From positions 62,001-126,000 of the forward strand of contig JAFWEJ010000012.1 of assembly GCA_017512985.1 (NCBI GenBank): DNA of 64,000 nucleotides. The letters run 5' to 3'. The position numbers and the translations under genes are program-made. This document shows, in pieces, positions 35,850-44,133 of the stretch. The stretch's first letter is position 1. Each line of letters starts with the position of its first letter. This DNA is from Clostridia bacterium. Lineage in GTDB: Bacteria > Bacillota > Clostridia > Christensenellales > Aristaeellaceae. Below the pieces are notes generated by a model. It was not told the origin of the DNA and ran no database searches. It was given only the letters and a program-made list of their open reading frames with translations.

Positions 35850-36581
35850 TTAATATCCACCGTTCATTTGCTTGAGATCGCTGATCTCATGCAAATTCCC
35901 TTCCGCGTACCGCTTTTCGGCTTCCGCCATAATCTTCTCCGTGGCGCTCACCCCGCAGCGGCTTGCTCCGACGGCCCGCGCGGACAGAACCGTATCAAGG
36001 TCCCGGATGCCGCCGGAGCCCTTAATTCGGATCTTATCCGAGACGTTCGCCCGCATCAGCTTCAGGTCCTCGATCGTGCATCCCGCGGAACCGTAGCCCG
36101 TGCTGGTCTTGACGAAGTCCGCCCCGGCCTTCTCGCTCAGCTTGCAGGCCAGGATCTTTTCCTCTTCCGTCAGGTAGCAGGTTTCAAGGATCACCTTCAG
36201 GATGGCGCCGGCCGCGTGCGCGGTCTCCGCCAGCTGCCGGATCTCGTTTTCCACATAATCGGCGTCGCCGTGCTTGAGCTTGCCGATGTTGATCACCATG
36301 TCCAGCTCCTCGCAGCCTTCGGCCAGCGCCTGCTTTGCCTCGGCCACCTTCACGGCGGTCTGGTGCGCGCCGTGAGGGAAACCGATCACTGTGCAGACCT
36401 TCACGGGACTTCCCTTGAGCATCTCGGCCAGGATCGGCACGTCACAGGGGCGGGCGCAGACGCTCGCCGTCCGGTATTTCAGGGCGACTTCGCAGCCGCG
36501 CCGTATATCGTCTTCCGTCAGCCAGGGCTGAAGGGTCGAATGATCCAGCATCGCGGCGACATCGTTCGGGGTCAGGGCCAT
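35850..36581 (-). CDS. deoC: Deoxyribose-phosphate aldolase
   Basis: A 243-residue class I aldolase that splits 2-deoxyribose 5-phosphate into glyceraldehyde 3-phosphate and acetaldehyde in deoxynucleoside breakdown. The Schiff-base lysine is K158 in DFVKTSTGYG, with a second lysine K187 in RIKGSGG and an upstream aspartate in ELDMVINIG. Length is usual for bacterial DeoC. The ATG at 36581 has AAGGAGGA close by; the frame continues upstream to 36743 without homology. No other deo gene is present. Confidence 0.95.
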   Translation of the reverse strand: MALTPNDVAAMLDHSTLQPWLTEDDIRRGCEVALKYRTASVCARPCDVPILAEMLKGSPVKVCTVIGFPHGAHQTAVKVAEAKQALAEGCEELDMVINIGKLKHGDADYVENEIRQLAETAHAAGAILKVILETCYLTEEEKILACKLSEKAGADFVKTSTGYGSAGCTIEDLKLMRANVSDKIRIKGSGGIRDLDTVLSARAVGASRCGVSATEKIMAEAEKRYAEGNLHEISDLKQMNGGY

Positions 36582-36843
36582 GGATCCATCCTCCTTAAAG
36601 CGGCAAAAACCGCATAAAATACTAAATAAGTTTATTTCTTCATTGATTCCTTTTTTTCCTTTATTTATGAAAAAGCATTTTATGCAGCCGGAAAGCTCCT
36701 CTCCCTGCCGCGGCAGACGCTGTTGCTTTTTCTCCTGTCTCATGGTATTTTTTTACGGAAGGATTTGTGCCGCCGGTTCCTTATATATCCGGGGCCTGCC
36801 TCAAGGGCGGTCACCATCATTATCGGAAAAGGAGATCAGTTAT

Positions 36844-37365
36844 ATGAAAAAGATTCTTGTTCTGTCCCTAGCGCTTCTGCTGGCACTGACGCTCGCTGTT
36901 CCCTGTGCGCAGGCGAAACCCCAGGACTTCGTTGGCAAAACCATCCCGGATTTTACAGTGAATACTCTGAGCGGCGAATCATTTACCCTTTCGGAATCCC
37001 TGAAAACCCACGACCTGGTGGTGATCAATTTCTGGGCAACCTGGTGCCACTGGTGCATTTATGAATTCCCCTTTGTGGAAGAAGCATGGGAGCAGTATTC
37101 CGACCGGGTGGACGTCATCGCGCTTAACGTATGGGATGAGCAGTCAGATGACAATGCGCTCAGGCAGTGTATTGAGGAAAACGGCCTGAAATTCCCCGCC
37201 GGCCGGGATACGTTCAAGCTGCTGGACGGCATGGGCGCTGAAGGCATCCCCACGACCCTGGTCATAGATAAAAATATGTGTATTGTGTTCGCGGAGAGCG
37301 GCGCCGCTTCTTCAACACAGGAGTTAACCGAACTGTTTGACAGCCTGCTTTCTCCTGCCACATAA
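36844..37365 (+). CDS. Secreted TlpA/ResA-like thioredoxin-fold protein
   Basis: A 173-residue protein with a signal peptide (MKKILVLSLALLLALTLAVP, cleavage near AQA-KP) and a thioredoxin fold: DFTVNTLSGESFTLSE, VVINFWATWCHWCIYEFP with redox pair WCHWC, and the cis-proline loop GIPTTLVID. TlpA/ResA proteins reduce disulfides outside the membrane. AAGGAGA precedes the ATG. It converges on the CotH gene across a terminator. Since the peptide at 39,045 has two cysteines, a role in its maturation is possible, but the opposite strand argues against one operon. Confidence 0.88.
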   Translation: MKKILVLSLALLLALTLAVPCAQAKPQDFVGKTIPDFTVNTLSGESFTLSESLKTHDLVVINFWATWCHWCIYEFPFVEEAWEQYSDRVDVIALNVWDEQSDDNALRQCIEENGLKFPAGRDTFKLLDGMGAEGIPTTLVIDKNMCIVFAESGAASSTQELTELFDSLLSPAT

Positions 37366-37389
37366 AAACGTGATCCGTATGAAAAAAGA

Positions 37390-37411
37390 GCACCCGTAAG
37401 GGTGCCCTTTT
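37390..37411 (+). terminator. Terminator after TlpA-like gene
   Basis: 6-bp stem GCACCC / GGGTGC (37390-37395 with 37400-37405), 4-base loop, then CCTTTTT; A-rich on the other side, so it can also stop the convergent CotH transcript. Confidence 0.75.
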
Positions 37412-37448
37412 TGATTTCTTTCAGATATTTTTATTTGCTGGCGAACGT

Positions 37449-38987
37449 CTATTTATGCCATACGCCGTTCAGGAAATCGATCCTTCTTTCAAGCCAGTGC
37501 GCAAACTGCTCCGCGGATTCCGCCTCCGACTTGCAGGCAAAGGCTTCCCTGTTCAGTTCGTAATCGAGCGGAGACTTGTCTCTCATGTTGCTCCAGCGCT
37601 GATAATTTCTCGTGAATGCCGCTTTATACTTCCTGCTGTCGGAACGGATCTGCTCAACCGCCTCGCCGAACACTCCTCTGTCGTAAAGATCCGTCCATTT
37701 CCGGGCGATCATTTCCGTGAACCATTCCTGCCGCATCAGCACTGTCAGCCACGGGTTGATCGCCTTGTACTCATGGTTAACGTCGTCCACCACGTTGGCA
37801 GCATGGAATCCCCGCGCGTTCTCAATGACATAGCGGTTCCCCATGGCTGAATCGAAATCCCAGGGCGCTTCAAACCGCAGTTTTTTATCTCCGTCCCCGC
37901 TCAGATCAGCGCTCATGTAAAAGCTGGAATAGTAAATGTCCGGGTCGCATGTGATCTCGCTCAGGATATACATGTCCGCAAGGGACTGAACGTCGACGAC
38001 AGCCTCAACGGCTTCCCGGGGCGTCCTTGACGACGGTACGGTATCTGAATAATCAGCGGTCATTTCCAGGGCTTTCCCGTCGTAAGCGGCGGAATACATG
38101 ATGACGTATGCGTTGGCAACAAAGTCCCGGATCGTGTCGCGCTGTTTTTCAGAGCGGATATTGCTCTTGATCGTGAATCCCACAACATCTTTTTCATGTC
38201 CGGGATTCGTGCACAGCGGCGTAAAGGGTTTCGCTTTTCCGGTGCCGTCAAACGGAATCAGCGGCGCGTAATTGTTGTAATCAATGGTGAATCTGTGAAG
38301 GCTGTCTTCCAGTCTGTAATACGCGTCAAATTCCAGCAGGTAACCCACGTCCGGCCCGGTCTCTTCCTTTTGGGGCTCCGGTACGTTCACGCGTCCACGG
38401 GCTGCCTCCTGCCGTTCCGCCAGGAGATATACTCCCCAGTATTGGCCATTGATCTCCACCTCGACCAGCTCACAGTCAGAGCAGTAAAGGCTTTCCCCCA
38501 GGATTTTGCGCCCCAGTTCAAAAGCCGTCTTGTTCCGCAGCATGGAAAGGTCTTTGTATTCCGCCAGCAGAATCCAGTTTTTGAATGCCTGTCCTTCATT
38601 GAGCCCGCCAAGGGACTGCTTTTCCGTGAATTTGATCCGCAGCGGCTTTTTCTCATAGCTGGTCGTCCAGTTGCCCCGGACTTTGACCTGCGCCGGATTT
38701 TTGTTGACAGTCACTTTCCCGTCTGTTCCGGTATAGGAAACAATACAGTCGACATAATAGGGCTCGGGAGGAATCTCATATCCTTCCGTCCATGTGGCAA
38801 TTTCCGCGGAAACATTGCCCTTCACCGGTTCCGCCGCGAAGCGCGTCCCTTCCCTCCGGTCGACGGTCCTGACAGAGACCAGGGGCATCAGCCGCTTCGT
38901 TGTATTGCCCGCCGCCTGCGCGCCGGCACAGCAAAACATTACTGCCGCCGCAATCAGCGCAGCCCGGAATGCTTTCGTATGTCTCAT
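37449..38987 (-). CDS. Secreted CotH-kinase family protein
   Basis: A 512-residue protein with a signal peptide (residues 1-25, ending AGAQA-AG). The CotH pattern is plain: VKVRGNWTTSYEKKPLRIKF, FKNWILLAEYKDLSMLRNKTAFELGRKI, VEVEINGQYWGVYLLAERQE, GYLLEFDAYY and late PWDFDSAMGN. CotH proteins are atypical secreted kinases; Bacillus CotH phosphorylates coat proteins on serine. It is the last gene behind a radical SAM enzyme and a 60-residue peptide, which suggests that the peptide is its substrate or ligand. It contains no dockerin, unlike many rumen CotH proteins. Confidence 0.9.
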   Translation of the reverse strand: MRHTKAFRAALIAAAVMFCCAGAQAAGNTTKRLMPLVSVRTVDRREGTRFAAEPVKGNVSAEIATWTEGYEIPPEPYYVDCIVSYTGTDGKVTVNKNPAQVKVRGNWTTSYEKKPLRIKFTEKQSLGGLNEGQAFKNWILLAEYKDLSMLRNKTAFELGRKILGESLYCSDCELVEVEINGQYWGVYLLAERQEAARGRVNVPEPQKEETGPDVGYLLEFDAYYRLEDSLHRFTIDYNNYAPLIPFDGTGKAKPFTPLCTNPGHEKDVVGFTIKSNIRSEKQRDTIRDFVANAYVIMYSAAYDGKALEMTADYSDTVPSSRTPREAVEAVVDVQSLADMYILSEITCDPDIYYSSFYMSADLSGDGDKKLRFEAPWDFDSAMGNRYVIENARGFHAANVVDDVNHEYKAINPWLTVLMRQEWFTEMIARKWTDLYDRGVFGEAVEQIRSDSRKYKAAFTRNYQRWSNMRDKSPLDYELNREAFACKSEAESAEQFAHWLERRIDFLNGVWHK

Positions 38988-39044
38988 ACTGCTGTGCCTT
39001 CAGTGTTCTTTAGATCTGCAATCCCTGTTTCGCACTTCCGCCAA

Positions 39045-39227
39045 TCAGTCGTCGGAAACATACCCGCATACTGTGCGGTCCGCGTTCATTACATCCACAT
39101 ACCTTGTTTCGCACTTCCACCAGTTGGTTGATGCCTGGTCGGTCAGGCCCGACCCGGAAGCAACCACTGTTTCCGTGTAGTCGAAATCCAACAGTTCCGC
39201 TTTCGGTGTTACATACTCCTTTTTCAT
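39045..39227 (-). CDS. Candidate radical-SAM-modified precursor peptide (60 aa)
   Basis: A 60-residue peptide with a leader-like N-terminus (MKKEYVTPKAELLDFDYTE; the K-x-Y-x-x-P-x-x-E pattern is common in small Clostridia peptides) and a distinct C-terminal part rich in Ser, Thr, Trp, Tyr and Cys. The putative core contains NWWKCETRYVDV and ends CGYVSDD, with cysteines at 39 and 54. AAAGGAGAAG lies just before the ATG at 39227. It sits 72 bases after a radical SAM/SPASM gene and before a CotH gene, and has its own promoter. The RiPP precursor role is inferred from size, composition and neighbours. Confidence 0.75.
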   Translation of the reverse strand: MKKEYVTPKAELLDFDYTETVVASGSGLTDQASTNWWKCETRYVDVMNADRTVCGYVSDD

Positions 39228-39255
39228 TTTCTTCTCCTTTCGTCTATATAAGTGC

Positions 39256-39286
39256 TTTATACGCTGCCATATGAAGGATATGTCAA
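39256..39286 (-). promoter_or_regulatory. Promoter of the peptide gene
   Basis: On the minus strand TTGACA (39286-39281), 19-base spacer, TATAAA (39261-39256). The spacer is 2 bases longer than ideal, but both boxes are near consensus. It would give the peptide far more transcript than the enzyme gene upstream, as is usual for precursor peptides. Confidence 0.6.
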
Positions 39287-39299
39287 CCCGCACCTATGC

Positions 39300-40445
39300 T
39301 CATTCGCATTCCGGTATTTTCATTACCCCATGCCGGGTATAGTACCGGACTGTTTCACACAGTTCAGTCGGCTGCCTGCCGGGTTCGGCGTATCGGAGCA
39401 TTGACGCCGTGCAGATGCTGCAAACGCTTCGGTAAGCGCAGCCCTCGCACTCCGGAACCCGGGGCCAGTTTTCCGCCTCACGGTTGATCCTGGCCCACGC
39501 CTCCTTAAATCCTTCCCTGATGGGATCCGCATGGATGACGTTCAGTCGGTTGCAGGGCGTCATCGTTCCCTTCCAGTCCATGACAAACGCTGAACGTCCG
39601 CCTCCACACCGAAGGCCGTACTGCGTACACTCATGGGAAGGACCGCCGACCGGAGGGAGCCTGTCAGGATCGATTTCCTTTGTTTCCCGGCCAGCCAGCT
39701 CGTTCATAAGCCTGTAAATACGGATGTATTGGTCCGCATCTATGCTGTCCTCCTGCCGGGATCTCCCTGTTTCCTCCCGGGGTGCAAAGAGGTTGGTATT
39801 GACGACGAGGCCTTTATCCAGGCTCTTTCCGAGACGCACGGTTTCCAACACGTCCTCGCCAAGATATCGGTTCGGCGTCACCGTCAGATCAATGTTGAGG
39901 CCGGCGTCCATAGCTTTGCGGATGTTCCCGGTCACAGTATCAAAAGCAGGCTGCCCGGTCACCCGTTCATAGACGTCATTGTTCCATCCGTACAGCGTGA
40001 TCTGAATTGCCGCGGGCTTATGCTGCCGGAAGAACGCGATCCTGCGGTCATCCAGCAAGTATCCGTTGGTCATCACGGAAACGGTGCAGCCCAGGCTCTG
40101 CAGATACAGGAACAGCTCGTCAAATCCAGGATAGGTCAGGCATTCTCCTCCGGTCAGGGATGCATACAGCATCCCCGCTTCCCATGCCTGGCGCATCAGT
40201 CCTTTCCAGGTATCTGTCGAGAGGACTTTCCGGCCCGACAGCTGGTCGGCGTCCAGATGGACATAGCACATTTTGCAACTGAAGTTGCACAGCGGCGTCA
40301 GCTCAAACTGACCGGAGAGCGGGATACCCTTTTCCCTTGCTTTGACTTCCAGATAACGGGAGAAAGTTCTGAAATGCTGCATCTGTTTCCCGTTCTGCCT
40401 GCGAAGATCTTCGATATACTCAAAGCCGTCCAAGTGCACCTTCAT
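39300..40445 (-). CDS. Radical SAM/SPASM peptide maturase
   Basis: A 381-residue enzyme. The radical SAM 4Fe-4S motif is CNFSCKMC (C53, C57, C60), with the glycine-rich SAM contact LTGGECLTYPGF. The C-terminal SPASM domain has cysteines at 273, 280, 298, 333, 336, 342, 345 and 363, enough for two auxiliary clusters. Such enzymes cross-link or epimerise ribosomal peptides or activate partner enzymes (anSME, PqqE, streptide and sactipeptide types). About 50 residues before the radical domain could hold a short leader-binding region. It has its own promoter at 40,489 and the candidate substrate 72 bases downstream. Confidence 0.92.
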   Translation of the reverse strand: MKVHLDGFEYIEDLRRQNGKQMQHFRTFSRYLEVKAREKGIPLSGQFELTPLCNFSCKMCYVHLDADQLSGRKVLSTDTWKGLMRQAWEAGMLYASLTGGECLTYPGFDELFLYLQSLGCTVSVMTNGYLLDDRRIAFFRQHKPAAIQITLYGWNNDVYERVTGQPAFDTVTGNIRKAMDAGLNIDLTVTPNRYLGEDVLETVRLGKSLDKGLVVNTNLFAPREETGRSRQEDSIDADQYIRIYRLMNELAGRETKEIDPDRLPPVGGPSHECTQYGLRCGGGRSAFVMDWKGTMTPCNRLNVIHADPIREGFKEAWARINREAENWPRVPECEGCAYRSVCSICTASMLRYAEPGRQPTELCETVRYYTRHGVMKIPECE

Positions 40446-40488
40446 TCACTCGTCCTTCAGCGCTTATTCAGTTCATCATTTCATAGTT

Positions 40489-40517
40489 ATTTTATACTGA
40501 ATCCGATCGTTTGTAAA
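40489..40517 (-). promoter_or_regulatory. Promoter of the radical SAM cluster
   Basis: Minus strand TTTACA (40517-40512), 17-base spacer, TAAAAT (40494-40489), 44 bases before the radical SAM start. It is the only clear signal in the 300-base gene-free stretch 40,446-40,746; nothing else is seen there. Confidence 0.65.
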
Positions 40518-40746
40518 GCTTTTGCTGCCATGATGAACCTTCGTATTCAATTATATATCACCACTGTTATTCAAAAAAGTAAATAAACGGAAGCTAAATG
40601 TTCTAAAACACCATGGCATGTTTCCGGCGGTTGAATCCCGCGTCCGGAGGATCCTCGGCCTGAATCATTTAGACACATGTAAATAAATAACGCCGCGGCG
40701 TTTCCGCCGGGCGTCTTCATTCCTCAGCAGTTTCGTTCAGGCCGGG

Positions 40747-41862
40747 TCAGCGCCTTCTCCTGTCGATTCCGTGGTTGATATAATAGTTCCGCTTGTATTC
40801 ATACATATTCTTATCCGCTTCGGCAATGATCGATTCGATACTGTCGTGGTTTTCGTTCGACGCGACCCCGGTGGAAATGGAAAGGCTGTTGTTATACTGG
40901 CCTTTCCATTGCGACATCAGGTCTTCCAGACGTGCAATGCAAAGCTGTGCCTTCGCGATCGGACCGTCCATGAAAACGCAGAATTCGTCGCCACCGGTGC
41001 GGTAAATCGTGTCGATTCCTTCAAAAGCGGCAGACAGGCATTCCGCGGCGCCGGTGATAAGCTCGTCGCCGGCCTGGTGGCTGATGGTATCGTTCGCCTT
41101 TTTCAATCCATTCAGATCCGCCGAGACGATGCAGAATTCGGCCGGGGCATTCTTCGCGAGCCAAGACAGTTTCTCTTCGTATGCACGCCTGTTTTTCAGT
41201 CCCGTCATCTGATCGTAATAGGCGTAACGCCTCTGTATGTCGGCCAGTTCTTTCGCCGACTCCGCAAAAACATAACGCTCAAAACGTTCCCTGTTGATCG
41301 CGTTTCCGATCAGGAACCCGAAAACGGAGAACAGGATATAATTGCCCAGTCCCCATGAATAAATATCCGGGGATATTGTATTTCTTCCCAGAACAATATA
41401 AAGAACCAGGGCGCAGAAATGGACGGCCAGGGACGAGAACGTGCTGTCAATAAAGATCGAAGGAGAAATAATGGCGACGGCGAACAGCGTGAGGGAGCGC
41501 AGGTTCCACTGGCAGACCGCAATTCCGATTCCGCCTCCGAGAAGGGACAGCCGGAAGATGAATTTGAACAGCTTGAGCGTATCCGGAAACCGTGTCACCA
41601 CAAAGCGGGATGCCAGGTAGGAGAAAATGCAGCAGCAGAGCGCGACGATATAGGCTGGGCGGCACATGGCATAGTCTTTTGCGTTTATGGACATCACAAG
41701 ACAATAGATCCAGAAGAAACTGACGAGGACAGACCAGTAGATCAGGGCTTTATGATTGGCTTGAACGACCGGCTGTTTCACCCGGTCGTATTCTTCTTTG
41801 CTGATCCCGCCATAAAGCAGAATGTTTTTCACCTTTGCGGAGAAAAATGACCTGTCTTTCAT
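40747..41862 (-). CDS. Membrane diguanylate cyclase (GGDEF)
   Basis: A 371-residue protein. About six hydrophobic helices fill residues 35-195, followed by a short coiled linker (ESAKELADIQRRYAYYDQMTG) and a GGDEF domain with intact active site RTGGDEF near residue 287 and KKANDTISHQAGDELI before it. It should make cyclic di-GMP. An inhibitory RxxD site was not clearly seen. The C-terminus ends in DRRRR, like the protein at 55,511. The ATG at 41862 follows AAAGGGGA. Its start overlaps a small upstream frame. Confidence 0.9.
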   Translation of the reverse strand: MKDRSFFSAKVKNILLYGGISKEEYDRVKQPVVQANHKALIYWSVLVSFFWIYCLVMSINAKDYAMCRPAYIVALCCCIFSYLASRFVVTRFPDTLKLFKFIFRLSLLGGGIGIAVCQWNLRSLTLFAVAIISPSIFIDSTFSSLAVHFCALVLYIVLGRNTISPDIYSWGLGNYILFSVFGFLIGNAINRERFERYVFAESAKELADIQRRYAYYDQMTGLKNRRAYEEKLSWLAKNAPAEFCIVSADLNGLKKANDTISHQAGDELITGAAECLSAAFEGIDTIYRTGGDEFCVFMDGPIAKAQLCIARLEDLMSQWKGQYNNSLSISTGVASNENHDSIESIIAEADKNMYEYKRNYYINHGIDRRRR

Positions 41863-42121
41863 GGAGTCCCCTTTCGATTGTCCGAACGCCGTGCCGGCGG
41901 GCGGATGCCAGCATCTGCCGGAAGAGAAAGATAGAACACTTTTTACTGTGGGCAAAATCTGCTATTCTAGATGAGATAATCCAATTGAGATCTCTGATAC
42001 ATATTGTCCGCAAAGGCTTTTCAACCGCATCACAGTCAATCAGGATGAGATTACAGTCTTCTGTCCAGGCCTGTACAAAGCCGGAATCCATATCGTATTT
42101 GGCGAAAATGATGTTATCCAT
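41750..42121 (-). CDS. Small DUF6061-like protein, doubtful 3' part
   Basis: The frame begins with a strong ACAGGAGGAAAA site and reads MDNIIFAKYDMDSGFVQAW, then ILIDCDAVE and LNWIISSRIADFAHSKK, which resembles the short DUF6061 family (YNMDTG..., AVE..., LDWL). After about residue 60 the similarity stops, and the last 37 codons overlap the GGDEF start in another frame. It may be a real 123-residue protein or a small gene whose natural end was lost by a frameshift. Confidence 0.4.
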   Translation of the reverse strand: MDNIIFAKYDMDSGFVQAWTEDCNLILIDCDAVEKPLRTICIRDLNWIISSRIADFAHSKKCSIFLFRQMLASARRHGVRTIERGLHERQVIFLRKGEKHSALWRDQQRRIRPGETAGRSSQS

Positions 42122-42297
42122 GCGATTTTCCTCCTGTTCGTGGCCGTTGTTGTCAGTTTTCGTTCTTCCGGGTTTTTATAACAAATCTCAGATTGCGGAT
42201 CAAGGCTGTCCGTTCGGTAGGGTGGCTCGGAAATGGCAGAACCGCGCTATTTCAGGCTATGTCATCCCGCAGCAATACTCCTTCAGATCAAATACAA

Positions 42298-42339
42298 GAA
42301 ATCCGAACCCCTTGCCGACCGGCTTCAGGTTCGGATTTC
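42298..42339 (-). terminator. Terminator downstream of a tRNA 3' fragment
   Basis: 12-bp perfect stem GAAATCCGAACC / GGTTCGGATTTC around an 18-base loop, then TTGTATTTG on the minus strand. It ends the ECF sigma/partner operon. Confidence 0.8.
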
Positions 42340-42346
42340 TCGTGTA

Positions 42347-42373
42347 TGGTGGAGCATAGGGGAGTCGAACCCC
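42347..42373 (-). other. tRNA T-arm/acceptor fragment with CCA in 3' UTR
   Basis: On the minus strand GGGG-TTCGACT-CCCC forms a canonical T-arm and is followed by TATGCTCC-A-CCA, the 3' end of a tRNA with encoded CCA. No 5' half exists: directly upstream is a GC-rich stretch of GAGCGAAGCGCAGCGAG type and then the stop codon at 42,436. The same fragment lies at 56,729. The rest of the gap 41,863-42,435 outside the listed features shows nothing. Confidence 0.7.
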
Positions 42374-42435
42374 GTCTCGCTGCGCTTCGCTCACTCAGCC
42401 GGGTTCGCAGCTGCGGCCGGCTTTCAGGGCGCGGA

Positions 42436-43383
42436 TTACCGGACTTCGGTGAAGATCGGGATAACCTCCTCCGGTTCCAGGTTGCTGCAATGGATCATCT
42501 CATAGTCGGCTTTTTCAATATCGCTGCCGTCCGTAACGGTGCCGGACCAGTCCTGGTTGACATATACCGGCGTCTCCAGCGGGCGGTACATCATCAGTTC
42601 GGTGCTGCCGTCGTATTCGGTGAATAAAGCGTCTTCCATTCCGGGAACGGAGATCGCCTTCGACTGAACCTTGCCGTCCGCGGGATACGCGACGGAGAAT
42701 ACGGTAATATACTCCTTCGCTTCGCGCACAGAACTGATCACGCCTTCCTTCGGTCCGTTTTTCAGATAAAGCGCGTAGGAATCCGGGATCCGGTACTGCT
42801 CGTCGAGTTTATACTCTCTCACCGTAAACCGGCCGTCGGCGGTTTCAGTCTCGCTGACCTGTTCGTATTTCCCGTCAGGAACGCACCCGTAACCCAGTAC
42901 TGCCGAGCTGAACGTCCAGCCGGCCGGAATCAGCTGCTCCGGATGCCGGTATCCGGCCTCGTCCAGGACCCGGTACAGCTCTTCCGGGGAGGAAACGTCT
43001 CTTGTAATCCCCTTGTAATAGGAATCCGTACCTTCCTTCGGAATCATGACGACAAACGATTCATCCGGATAGGAGTCCAGTACCTCTTTCAGCGGGGCGA
43101 TCTGTTCCCCGGTCATACCGATGGCCGGAACCTCTGTTTCTGATTGTTTCGCTCCCCAGGAAACCAGCGTGCCGGTGTAAAGGCCCACCGCTGCCGCGGC
43201 GATTCCCATGAGAATCAGGGCTGCCGCCAGGATGAATGTGACCCGGCGTTTCAGGACCACAGGCCTGGTTTCCGGCGCTTTCCTGTCCGGAAGCTTCGCG
43301 AGTGTCCGGCGCATTTCTTCTGTCCGGTCATAATCCGGGGAATGATAAAGATTCTGAAGATCTTTCTGCGTTACTGTTTTCAT
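42436..43383 (-). CDS. Single-pass membrane protein, probable sigma-factor partner
   Basis: A 315-residue protein: cytoplasmic N-terminus of about 48 residues (MKTVTQKDLQNLYHSPDYDR...), one membrane helix (about 49-70, VTFILAAALILMGIAAAAV) and an extracellular domain of about 240 residues. It overlaps the ECF sigma gene by 4 bases and follows it, the normal place of an anti-sigma factor. No zinc-binding HxxxCxxC is present, so it would be an atypical anti-sigma or a sigma-controlled surface protein. The ATG at 43383 follows AGGAGGAAT. Confidence 0.75.
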   Translation of the reverse strand: MKTVTQKDLQNLYHSPDYDRTEEMRRTLAKLPDRKAPETRPVVLKRRVTFILAAALILMGIAAAAVGLYTGTLVSWGAKQSETEVPAIGMTGEQIAPLKEVLDSYPDESFVVMIPKEGTDSYYKGITRDVSSPEELYRVLDEAGYRHPEQLIPAGWTFSSAVLGYGCVPDGKYEQVSETETADGRFTVREYKLDEQYRIPDSYALYLKNGPKEGVISSVREAKEYITVFSVAYPADGKVQSKAISVPGMEDALFTEYDGSTELMMYRPLETPVYVNQDWSGTVTDGSDIEKADYEMIHCSNLEPEEVIPIFTEVR

Positions 43384-43853
43384 CCCAATTCCTCCTCTGT
43401 TTCCATCCATTCGTCCCTCAGTTTTGCCTTTGCCCGCCTGAGCCGGGCTTTCAGCGTGTTTTGGGGAATTCTGAGGATCGCGGCTGTCTCTTTTTCGCTG
43501 TATCCTTCCATATAGCGGAGCAGCAGCGGCAGCCGGAGCGTTTCGGTCAGGGACTCCACAACGGCCTTCAGCTCGGAATCGGGCAGCGGCGGATCTGTGT
43601 CCCCTCCCTGCCTGTCCGTTGGCAGAATCCTCCGGCGATGACGCTGGATGTTCCGGCATTCGTTGATCACAATCCGGGTGATATACGCTTTCCCGCTGTC
43701 CGTCCTGATTCTGTCCGCGGCGGACCAGGCCTTAACCGCCGACTGCTGCACGGCGTCCTGGGCATCCGCTTCATTGTGCAGGATGCTCTGGGCAAGCCGG
43801 TACAGGCCGGGGTAAAGGGCAATATACAATTGCTCGAATTCTGTTCTTTCCAT
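43380..43853 (-). CDS. ECF-type RNA polymerase sigma factor
   Basis: A 157-residue sigma factor with region 2 (LYIALYPGLYRLAQSILHNEADAQDAVQQSAVKAW) and region 4 (LTETLRLPLLLRYMEGYSEKETAAILRIPQNTLKARLRRAKAKL). The ATG at 43853 is chosen for the GGAAGAGGTG site before it; the frame opens further upstream. It is coupled to the membrane partner behind it and the operon ends at the 42,298 terminator. The stimulus is unknown. The 280-base stretch upstream (43,854-44,133) shows no convincing gene. Confidence 0.9.
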   Translation of the reverse strand: MERTEFEQLYIALYPGLYRLAQSILHNEADAQDAVQQSAVKAWSAADRIRTDSGKAYITRIVINECRNIQRHRRRILPTDRQGGDTDPPLPDSELKAVVESLTETLRLPLLLRYMEGYSEKETAAILRIPQNTLKARLRRAKAKLRDEWMETEEELG

Positions 43854-44133
43854 TTGGCACCTCTTCCTGAAGATCTTCACTTATTATACGGGTACGGCAG
43901 CAAAAAAAGGTGTATTGATATTTAGCTTTTTTACGGTCCGGTTCTCCGGCCGGTCCCGGATTGCCTGCTCCGGATACGGATAATCATATTCCCGGCGGTC
44001 AGGCTTTGCTGAACGCCGGGAAGAAAATGCAGGTTTATTGGATTGTGTCTTTGAATCGGTATTGAATGAAAGCATTACCTCTTTTTCCCGCCTCACAGCC
44101 GCCCCCTTCGGGGCAGGAACCGGCAGGAACCTT

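Noticed and set aside
36844-37365. TlpA-like gene as a member of the radical SAM cluster operon
   Set aside because: It lies on the opposite strand behind a terminator; a functional link remains possible, but it is not one transcript.
43884-44096. 70-residue minus-strand frame upstream of the ECF sigma gene
   Set aside because: No convincing ribosome site or domain; low-complexity charged sequence.
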